This document shows, one piece after another, positions 50,301 through 61,400 of a DNA stretch of 64,000 nt (positions are counted from its first letter, which is position 1; every line of letters starts with the position of its first letter). The DNA is from Prorocentrum cordatum. Its lineage: Eukaryota; Sar; Dinophyceae; Prorocentrales; Prorocentraceae. The DNA lies in assembly GCA_963575745.1 (NCBI GenBank), contig CAUYUJ010002066.1, positions 12,501-76,500 of the forward strand, given 5' to 3'. The position numbers were made by a program, and so were the translations under genes. The notes beneath the pieces were generated by a model, which did no database searches, was not told the DNA's origin, and was given only the letters and a program-made list of their open reading frames with translations.

Positions 50301-51243
50301 CGAGCCTAATTACCCTCCCCTGACGTTGCCCTGAGCCCATCCACCCTAACGTTGCCCCGAATTGGAACTGGAAGCCGTCGACATCGGATCGATTCAAAGT
50401 CGGAGGCAACCCGATCCCAACATCGATCCCGATATCGATCGCCCGACGAATCCCGATACCGATCCCAGTATCGATCCCGACTCGAATCAGTCGACCGATC
50501 CCTCCGATCCCAATATCCTAGGGCTCCCAACTTCGCGCTTCGCGCTCCGCGAAGCGCGAATAATTTCGCGCTCTCGCGCCGCCCCCCCAAAGGGAGAAAA
50601 GGAGGACGAGGAGGAGGGGGAGAAGAAACGAGGACCGCGAGGGCGCGAATAACTCCGCGCCCTCGCGGGAGCCCTCGTATCTCGATCGAGCCTCGATCCG
50701 CGAGGCCCGCGAGGCCCGAGCCCGCCCCCTCTTCCCCCCCCCCCCCCCCCCCGAGCGTTGCTCCCGAGACGGTGCGAGGCCTTCGGGGGGGATGGGGGGG
50801 GCGGGCAGCGGCGGCGCGTGCGCGCGCAGGGATCGGGGAGATCCAAACGGAGGAGGATCGATGAAGGGGCCCTGGGACAAACACATAGATAGACACAAAT
50901 AACAGGATTCCGAATTTGTTCCATTGTTTTCTGGGTTTCTGTCTTCCCCCCCACTTCTCATATTTTCCTGGGAGTCAACGATGAATTGTGTCTCTGTGTG
51001 TGTGCGTGTGCGTGTGCGTGTGCGTGTGCGTGTGCGTGTGCGCGTGCGTGTGCGTGTGCGTGCGCGTGCGCGTGTGCGTGTGCGTGTGCGTGTGCGTGTG
51101 CGTGTGCGTGTGCGTGTGCGTGTGCGTGCGCGTGCGCGTGCGCGTGCGCGTGTGCGTGCGCGTGCGCGTGCGCGTGCGCGTGCGCGTGCGCGTGCGCGTG
51201 CGCGTGCGCGTGCGCGTGCGCGTGCGCGTGCGCGTGCGCGTGC

Positions 51244-51301
<58 letters not shown>

Positions 51302-54300
51302 GTGTGTGTTCCTCTCCTGAATCGAGGAGGGTCGAGGAGGGGCCAGGATCAGGATCGAGGAGGATCGAGAAGGATCCAGGATCGAGGAGTGTCGCGGAGG
51401 GTCGAGGAGGGCCGAGGAGGGCCGAGGAGGGCCGAGGATCGAGGAGCGTCGAGGAGGGTCGAGGAGGATCAGGGAGGATCGAGGAGTGTCGAGAGGAGCG
51501 TCGAAGGTCGAGGGCCGAGGAGGATCAAGGAGGGCCGAGGAGACCTCCTCCACCTGCTGCGCCTGCGGGCCGGAGGCCCACTCCACCACCGCCGTGCGCG
51601 CCTGCAGGTCGACGCTGCGGCACACGCCCAGGGGCGGCCGGGCTTGCGCCGCCGCCTTCACCTCCTGCTCCACCTCCGCCGGGAAGGACCCCGATGCAAG
51701 CACCTCCTCCTCCTCCTCCTCCTCCTCCTTCCTCCTTCCCCCTTCCTCCTTCCTCCTTCCTCCTTCCCCCTTCCTCCTTCCTCCTTCCTCCTTCCGCCTT
51801 CCGCCTTCCGCCTTCCTTCCTCCTTCCTCCTTCCTCCTTCCTCCTTCCTCCTTCCTCCCTTCCTCCATTCCACTCCGTGCACTCCGTGCACTCCCGTCCG
51901 CTCCGTGCACTCCGCGTCGTCGCTGTGCTTCCCGCCCACTCCGTGCACCAAGGTTCGCCCAGCTTCGTCCGTGCCATGGTGTTCCGTCAGGCCTCCATGT
52001 CACTCATGTGGCGCTGCTGGGCCTCCCAAACATTCAAGGGAGCGTCCCCGTCGGGGTACATGTGGTTTTGGGCATGTCGTGCCCCCACACCCAGGGCTCC
52101 GTGCTCCTTCCCGGGATGGGTCACGGTCCCCACCATCTTCTGCAGGTCGGGTAGCAACAGTGACTACCTACCAGACCACCTCAACCCAACCCGAAGACCC
52201 GAATTTCGGGTTGGGGGGGGGTACGGGTTCCATATGTGTTTTTTCAGTGTTCCCCGACCCCCCCCTACTGGAAATGGAGGGCAAATTGAAGCCTTCGGGT
52301 TGGGTTGGGGTGCTTTGGTGGGTGGTGAAACAGGTGTCGGGTCAAAAGATGATCAGCGGAAACCATGGATGGCACACTCACCCGGCGGATGGCGGTGGTG
52401 AGCACGCGGACGGCCGCGGAAGCAAAGCACCCGGCCTCTTCTTCCGCTCCCCTTCTGCCAGCCTTGCCTGGTGGATGCCGGTGCTACGTCGGCGGCCGGG
52501 CGGCGGCCGTTTCCCGCTGGCGCCCTCTCCTGGCGGTCGGCGGCGGCAGGCTCGCGGAAAGCCGTGGAAGCAGGGCGCCATGTCTCTTTGGGGCTCCTTT
52601 CGGCCGTCCCTTCCTCCCGTGGATGGGGGGGTCTGCCGAGTGCACCCCTGAGGCCCTGGTGGGCCCCGGCGCCAGGCTCCCGAGGCATGTTCCGGGACGC
52701 CCTCCCCGGAGCATGCCTCGAGGATCTCTCTGGCGCGAGGCTGGTGGATCCCGCCGGACACGAAACGATAGCGGATGGGCCGGCACGCCGGTGCTTCCCA
52801 GCGCTTAGGAGGATCATTGAGGCCTTGCATCGTGTCACGGTGTGGACCAGCAGGTTCGGAGGCGAATCCAGCGGATGTGGAATCGGGGACAGAGATGTCG
52901 GACGGTTGGCTCTTCAACGCCTGCCCCCCTCCCTCCCCTCGGGGCGAATTTGTTATGTCTGGTTCCTTTCAGGCTTCCTCTCATCAGGACTCTCTTTTCG
53001 AGGATGGTGTCGACGTCCGCCAGCGTGGACACGCGAACTTCATGGGTCCGTCAGGCTCAATGGCAATCGCGTGCCCATTGGGCGCCCCAAAGGAAGCCAC
53101 CCACGGTTCCGACAAGCTTCGTGAGTGCGCGCGGTGCCAACGGGGCCCCACCAACAAGGGATCATCCCTACTGCCCGCGCCCTGGTCTCGATTAGGTTCC
53201 ACGTCGCTCATGCGGCCGAAGGGGTCCCCACCACCTTTTCACTTTCTGCCGCTTAGGCTTCGGAAGGGGCCGAGGACTCCTCCATGGACCCTCGGCCAAC
53301 GAAGACGTGCATACAGGGGGGTCCAGACGTACCTCCACCCTCTTCACACCGTAACACAATACACCAGTCAATTATTCCTGATCTTCCTCCACCTCCACCT
53401 CCTCCTCCCTCCCGCCTCCCTCCTCCCTACGCAGGGCTCCCTCCTCCCTCCTCCCTGCGGAGGGACAGCAGCAGCACAAGCACACAGGGCGCCAGCCGCC
53501 GTGACCCGAGGCCCCGTGACCTGTGGCGCCGTGAGGGGACGCGTCCCCAGACAGGACCGCGCCGTAAAAAATCACGACGGGTCACTGCACCGACCTTGCA
53601 GACGTGCTGCAGCGGATTTTCGCGTGGATTTCTGTCAATGCAAAACCCCGAAACGGCAAGCGAAAAACGAAGTGAATTTCGCGTGGATGCTTGTTTGTCT
53701 TCATTCCGGACCAAAAATAAATCCGCGCGAAATTCACCTCGAAATCCGGAACGAAATTCTCCAGGACACTCCGGGCCCATCCTATCGTTATCCGAACGAC
53801 ATCGGCTCTGCGAGGTTGGCGCCATGAGACGGGAGGTGTTTGGCCATGTCCGACCTCCAGAAGACCCCCTCTGGGCCCCGGGACCGTCAACAAAAAGACT
53901 CGGAAGGAAAAACCGGTCCCGCGGAGAGGGCCAGGACTTCCGGGAACTCGATGCAGACACCACTCGGCGGCGAGCCCAGGGGGGAAGTGAGAAGGGGCGG
54001 GCCTTCTCAGAAGGCTCGAAGTCCCCCGGCCTTCTGAGAAGCCCCGCCGCCCTCTGTGAAGACCTTCTTATTCTCACTTCCCCCCTCGCTCGCCGCCGAA
54101 CTACGTCATTCGACCGGCTGACCCTCCATCCTCGATCCAAGACGCTCCTCGAGGATCGAGGATAAAGACCTAGCCGTGGCAGGATGGAGGATCGCAGATC
54201 GAGGGTCCTCGAGGATCGAGGGTGCAGGATCGATCATTCTAGAGGATCGGGGACGGAGGAGCATCTTGCAGCGTGGGGATCGCGAGGGATCGGGGATAGG

Positions 54301-57300
54301 AAGGACCGAGGCGAACACCACAGAGCGCGGTGTACCACTTGGGGGGCGGCCACTTCGATCCAAGCCGGCGGGACGCAACGGAGCGATTTAAATCAAGGGC
54401 GCAGGCAGACGAGGGAAAGAGGGGGGGGGGGGGGGGGGCGACAGGCAGAGCAGGGGAGGGGGAGAAGCAGCGCGCAGCGGGAGGGCCCTCCGGGCGGGAG
54501 GTTCGTCGGGGTGCGCCGGGGGGCGCGGTGTACTCCAGATTTCGTATTAAAAGGGAGGGGGTCTGGACCCTCCAAGACAAGCCATTTCAGACCTCCCCCG
54601 TGGGAGCACCCTCCAAAACATCGTCCCCAGACCCCCCAGGCCCTCCAAGATAGCCTGGAAGAGGCCCCCCCCCCGGAAATGAGACCCCCCTCCCTTTCTT
54701 ACGAAATCTGGAGTACTCGTGGTGCCACTCGGTGTGACATGAAACTCCAGCTGCCCAACCTGTGGGACGCGGAAACGTCGCCGGAATTCTTTCGCCGAGA
54801 CCTTCCAGCCCTTGACTGCGCAGGCGGTTTAGGGCGGTTCCTCGTCCACCTTCTTCCCCTTCAGGGAGGGGGGTACCCCTCCCCATATCCCCTGCCCCTG
54901 GGTCTGGACGGAGGGGTCCCGCATCGTTAGAGTATCCAAAATGGCCTCAGTGAGAGGGCAAGGAGCTCGGTGTATACATGTGTGTTGAGCATGCAGACGC
55001 GTTGGTGTCCCCATATACTTCGTGGACGGGCGCTCATGTACAGGTACAGTTGCAATTATATGCCAAGACATTGATACGCAGGTCGTCTAAAATCAACTTA
55101 CACGTGGATTCATATCATGTACGCATACATGTGTTACGTGACTTGGGTTGAGGAGAGAGTCAGAACATGAGCTAGACCTAATGTATTCGCAACTCGATCC
55201 ATCTAGCGCGAGATAACTTTGCAATGTGCTTCATCTAGCGTTGCGTTTGGCTTGCACTTAGCTTGCATTGAACCCCACATGGGTCAGGCAAACTTGTGCC
55301 GTGTTAGGCTCGCCGTCTGCATCCGCAGGGTCCAATTGTTTGCTCGCTGGGAAAATATATCGACATAGGATCCACACATAATTCGCAACTGTTTTCACGC
55401 ACTTCTGATATGGCTTGCGCACCCGCCCTTTTCCTCTCCCTCGGATCCGCTTGAACGGAGGCCAACCAATCGCTGTTCCATGTTCCGTGTTCCTCCTCCT
55501 CCTCCTCCTCCTCCTCATCCTCCTCATCCTCCTCCTTCTGTTCCCGCCCTCCCCCGTCCGCCTTCATCATTACTTCCTCCATCCTCCCTTTCTCTCTCCT
55601 CCTGCCTCATCCCTCACTCCCCGCTCCTCCTCCCTCCGGCTCCTCCCTCCATACCCCTCCTGCACCCCCCCGTTCCCCCTCCCACACCCTGCTCATTCCC
55701 TCCGCCCTCCTCCTTCCCATCCTCGTCCTCTCCCTCCTCCTCCCTCCCTCCGCCCTCGCCCCCCCCGCGTCGGACCCCAAGACCCCCCCCCCCCACGTGT
55801 CATCGCAGCCCGGCCCTCGTCGGGCCCGTGGGCCCACTCCTCGCGTCGGGGCTCCCACGGGCAGGCGCCGGAGATCCACGGACTGGGGTGCCAACGCGCG
55901 AGGGACAGTTTGCCGCCTGCTCCTCCTTCCCCTCCTCCTCCCCCCACCCTCCCTCCCTCCCCCTCGTATCACGTCCTCCTCCCAGCCTCCTCTGGCCACT
56001 CTCCAGTTGCCCCCCAGCCACCTCTCAGCCGCCCATGCCCAGCTGCTGGGTGGCTGGAGGGTCGCTGGGGGGTGCCTGTGGGGTGGGTGTGGGATTGCTG
56101 GAGCTGGTTGCCCCAACCACCACGCGCCACCCCCCAGCAACCTCCAGGCCCCCCCCCAGCCCCCCCCCCCAGCTACCCACGCCTGGGTGCAGGGTGGCTG
56201 GGGGGTGGCTTGGGGGATGGCTGGGGGGTGGCCTGGGGGATGGCTGGGGGGTGGCTGGGGGGTGGCTTGTGGTGGCTGGGGCAGCCGATTTTGTGCCACC
56301 AAGCCGCCCCAAGAAAGGCGACTTCACGGGATCCAGCGGCCAAAAACGGCCCAGGAGGTCTCCAAGGCCGCCCAAGGGGCCTCGAAGATGGCCCACGAGG
56401 ATCCTGATCATCATTGGGCTCGCAGGCGTCATCCGATATGTGCGCGAGCCCGTGCAGGTCACACAGATTGGGGCCGCAGGTGGACTTCCAGAGGTGTCGG
56501 CTCCTAGGCTCCGCCGTGTGCCTGTCGGGGTGAGCTCAAGAGCCTTGGAGCTGACAGGAAACTTACAAACACGACGTACCACCAGCGCCATGTCTGTCAG
56601 CTTTCTGTCAGCGATTGGAGCCTCCAGTCCGCATGCTGGGGCCACGTCGGGGTGATCTCGGGGCCCTCGGGGAGGCTGCGTTGCTGCCCCCGTCGGGCCA
56701 TCAAGCGGACGGGAAATCTACAGGATCGACCCTGCAACAGCGAAGCCTTTCTGTCAGCTGTCTGACAGCTCCTGGGGCGTAAACTGTATGTCTCGGGACC
56801 TTCTCAGTGATTTCGTGGTCCTTTACAGGAAGCGCGGAGGATCCGTTGGCAGATCAGGGGCTGCAAGACGGAGAACGGGGGCAAATTTAACCCCGATAGT
56901 TTCGACCAAAGGTTTTGAACTGCACGTGATCAACAGTGAGGCAACTGTGACACAACTGATGAAAACACGCGCGGGTGCATTCAGGTCGCATGTAGCTTTG
57001 CATTTAGCTGAACGTTGCTTTACACTTAGCTTACTATAGCTATGTCTTTAGCCTGAGTTCTGAGCTCACTCAATCTAACTGCATTCACATATGGCACTTA
57101 CAACTTGGCTAGCAACATGAATGCCGAATGAATTGCATGTCGATTTGTAGAATAAATGTAGATGCGCGCCCGCCCACAAAGCAAAGACAAGCCAGGAGGG
57201 AAGAAAGGACGAGGAAGCGGAAGAGCAACGGAGCACCTCAGACGCACACACCGTCCGCGGACGGGCGGCTGCGAGTCGGTGCCGCCGCACGCGGGGGCGA

Positions 57301-58457
57301 CGGTGTTGACGTGGGCACCGGCATAGGTGTAGAGAGCTCGGTGTATACACGCTCCAGCTTTCCAACCTGCGGGGTACTGGAGCGTCTATACTCCGAAATC
57401 CTTCGCCGAATTCCTTGGCTCATTGGCCAGCCTTTAACGACGTTGGTGAATACATCGAGCCCCTCCGAACCTTCTGCTCCACGTCCATGGGCGTACTCTC
57501 GGCCTCCCCGCCGAGGTCCTGCTTTGGCGGCGCACACAAGGGGGTACGGATAGGGGGCACGGCTTCTTGGAAGAAGGCTGCTGTAGAGGATGCCCGCACC
57601 TTCGTAGAAGCAGGGGTGCTTCTAAGAAGCCAGCCTTCCCCCCTCCCCTCCCCCCATCTGCTGGGATGCACAGAGGCATACTAACACGATCTGTTTTCCT
57701 TGGAAGCGCGCGTCCGACCCGAACATACAATATAGTGTTCCGGAGCACCCCGCAGTTGCGGATGAGAGCGAGGGGGCGGTGGGGACGTCTGCAGTCTGCG
57801 AGGCTCTGGAGAAGCCCGCCGCGGGCGCATAATCTTTACGAATCATACCACGGGCCCGCCGCAGGCGCAAATTTTTCATTAAATCAATGTGGGTGGGTCG
57901 CGGGGTGGGTCGCGGGCCGGGTCGCGGGTGGGTCGCGGGTCGCGGGTGGGTCGCGGGTGGGTCGGGCTGGGTCGCGGGTGGGTCGTGGGTGGTGTGGTCG
58001 CGGGTGGGTCGCGCGGGTCGCGGGCGGGTCGCGGGCGGGTCGCCGGGTTGGGTCGCTTGTGGTCGCTTGTTGTCGCGGGTGTGTCGCGGTGGTCGCGGGC
58101 GGGTCGCGGGGTGGGTCGCGGGTTGGGTCGCGGGCTGGGTCGCGGGTGGGTCGCGGGTGGTCGCGGGTGGGTCGCGGGTGGGTCGCGGGCCGGGTCGCGG
58201 GTGGGTCGCGGGTAGGTCGCGGGTGGGTCGCGGGTGGGTCGCGGGCGTGTCGCGGGCGGGTCGCGGGCGGGTCGCGGGGGGGGGTCGCGGGTGGGTCGCT
58301 GGTGGGTCGCGGGGTGGGTCGCGGTTGGGTCGCGGGCGGGTCGCAGGGTGGGTCGCGGGCCAGGTCGCGGGCCAGGTCACGGGCCGGGTCGCGGGGGGGA
58401 CGACGCCAAACAACAACAACAACCACAACCACAACAACAACAACAACAATAACAACC

Positions 58458-58498
<41 letters not shown>

Positions 58499-61400
58499 CC
58501 ACAACAACAACAACCACAACAACAACAACAACAACAACAAAAATCCGCGTCGCGGAATTCCACTTCAACCACGCACCCAGGGACAGTGAATGACCGTTCG
58601 GCCCCCTCACTCTGACCCATCTTGTAGTATCTCGTTCCCCGAGCGGTGTGGCCAGACGCGCCCGCCACGAAGCATATACTACAAGCGCGTCGCCCCTGGG
58701 GGAGAGGGGGCGACGCACACATAGTATTAGTACCGTTAACCCGTATCAGAAGGATGCGCGGTAAGGCCCTCCACGCGCATGCCGCATTCTCCATCGCATG
58801 AAGCAGATACTCAGCCCGAAACGAATACTTGCTCCATGCGACGACCACAAAATCTTCGAGCACAGGATCCACATCGAGATACTACCGAAGCGCGAACCGA
58901 CCTCACAGGGAGGTACCACCCACAAAGAGCACACTACACCGACGACCACAAGCGACAATACAGCCCAAATGACTCGCACGACCATGCCTACCAGCAGCGG
59001 CACTACAATGACCAGCACAATGCCAGCAACCACACCTTCGCCCGCGACATTCAGCCCAGTCCACCAAGTCTTTCCTCAAAGCACGCGAAGCCCAGACCCT
59101 AAGCCAGTATTGTACAAAGCCCCACCCACCATACCGACTTCCAAAGAAAATAATACAGCACACGCGAAAGACAAGACCGACTACGACGATACGAATACAG
59201 AGCTGGGAGCACCCACGGCAGAAGAAAAACACATGCGCACTACTGCATCCAGCACATGCGACCCGACGCCAAGCATTATTCCCCCCAGCGCGAACGACAA
59301 CCAACCTCCCCCGATACAAGTGGAGCCCCAGAAACCCACTGGATGGTTCCCAGTTGCGACGACCACCCAGGATAAGGTAAACCCCGACACAATCACCTTC
59401 CCTATGGGAGCCACCATACGCTACCCGTACGGCACCAAGCTAGAGGACTCCATTGCCCACGGCACCATCACTGTCAACGAGGGCGATGTGGCCACAATGC
59501 TCAACATGTCCTTCAACAGCCAAGACGAGCTCTGAGCACGCGGTACCATCACTCAATCCAGCAACATGCGAAGCAGCAACAGGCCCCGATCGCAGACATC
59601 ATCTCCGAGTACCGCCCCCCACTACCACGACATCCTGGACAAGCTCGACACCCTCGCCACGCTGGCAGGGGAAGCACAGGTCAACCACAGCACGGTCGTT
59701 GGCATTCAGACGGAGATCACCTCGGCCAACGATTTCACCACCTAGCTCCTCGACAAGCTTAACGACTACGTCACCCAACTACGCCCCTAACCACTGGCGA
59801 TAGCCATCCTCGCCATTGTGCGAAGCAGCACGAGGTGCCAACGCGCCCGACGTCGATCACAGGTACTACTACCCACTCCATCACAAGCCATCAAAGGCTA
59901 CACACCTCCGGCCCCGAACACTCCACCTACTCCATCGACATCCACCTCCGTGGGTCACGAACGTTAAGTTATTGTCCGACTCCTCCGACCTCATCTACTC
60001 CGATTTCAAGTACCACTTCTACTGAGCCCGACTGCGACGACAACTACCTCTGAGGTCTACAGGTCAGGACAGGTGGGGGCGGGATGAGGTTAGAGTGTGG
60101 GGGGGGAGACCTGCTCACAGCGCCTTCCCCGCCCACCCACCAGCGCCTAGGGCCCAGTTCGCACCGCACACTCCCCACTCCATTGCGTCTGACCTCCACT
60201 GCTGTGCATCCTTTGTCCACTGCTGCGCGCCCTCCCTTAGCATTACAGACTCCTTGATGGAGGGTCATCTGGCCCATCGCTATCGCCTCACCAGTGCCGC
60301 CTGGGAAGTTCACCCCACTCCAAAAGAGCAAGCTTACTGCAGCACCTCACCACCGTAAAGAGCAGCCACCGGGGCCCTCAGCCTCTGACCCCCAAGATCG
60401 AGCCACTGCGGCTACCCCCAGACGGCTTTTACAAACGGTAGGCACCAGTCTCCACCTCTCATCATGCTCACCCTCTTCTACCTTACAGCCTAGGCGCAGT
60501 TACAGCAATCAAGGCCCCAGCTTTTGACCGACCCCCTCTAGCGCCCCCCCATTTCATTCCACCGCCGTCTCTCTGCCCTGCGCTCCCGCACTTATGTGGG
60601 GGGGCCCTCGGGGGGGCCGGTGATTGGCTGGGACCTCTCCCTCTTCTCCCCCGCCTCGTCGTGCCCGCTTGCCCTCCCCTGTTCGCTCCCCCCCTCTTGT
60701 TGCTATCCTCCCGTGTCGCCCCCCTCCGCGTTTCTCCCTCGCCTCCTGGGGTATCCCCACCTTTCGGCTACCGGCCCTGCCCCCCTGTTTGGGAGGCAGG
60801 GCTGGGGACGGCTTCAGGAACTGACCAAAACCAGCCGTGAGAGTGAGTGTGTGTGAGAGGAGGGAGAAGGGAGGAAGGAGGGGAGGAAGGAGGGGGAGGA
60901 GGAGGGGGGAGGTAGGGAAGGAGGTCCTGCTGCGGCTGCGACGGGTCCACGGTGCTGCCGCCGAGCTGCGCCTCGGCGCCCGCGCCCGGCACCTCCGCCG
61001 GCCCCTCGCCCGCGCCAGCGCCCTCCCGCGGCGTCGCCGTGCTGGGCTCGGCCGCACCGCCCTCGCCGCTCCTGCGGGCGGCGAGCTCACGGAGGGAGGA
61101 ACTACCTGCAGACAACCCGTGATAGAGGGCCGAAAATCCGCCCCGATAATAACCACCCCGGCAAGCGAAGCCGTTTAGTAAACGCGCCCAAAGAAGGAAT
61201 CGAACAGGGCAGGGCCGTTTAGTAAACGCCCAGGGCCGTTTAGTAAACGCCAGTTGTCCGGTCCGGGTGGTTTCTCCTCCCTTGATTGGAGGCCCACGTG
61301 AGCGTTGTTCCAACGAGGTTGGCCAGCGAAAGTCGCTGAGGATGGGTCGAAGGGGCAAGGATGCAAGGGCACCCCTGGGAAAGGTGCCCGTCCTTCCTGT

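Noticed and set aside
50986-52401. Long Val/Arg/Cys open frames over the GT/GC tract
   Set aside because: Artefact of the dinucleotide repeat extended through minisatellites; the real exon here is on the minus strand at 51545-51664.
52835-53220. Retrotransposon fragment near 53000
   Set aside because: Minus-strand stretches such as [13 protein letters not shown] look vaguely coding, but no reverse transcriptase, integrase or protease motif is visible.
55800-55935. Possible additional exon of the UBE2O-like gene (minus strand)
   Set aside because: An acceptor-like GCAG and a Trp-containing frame exist, but it does not fit the phase between exons 2 and 3, which already join in frame.
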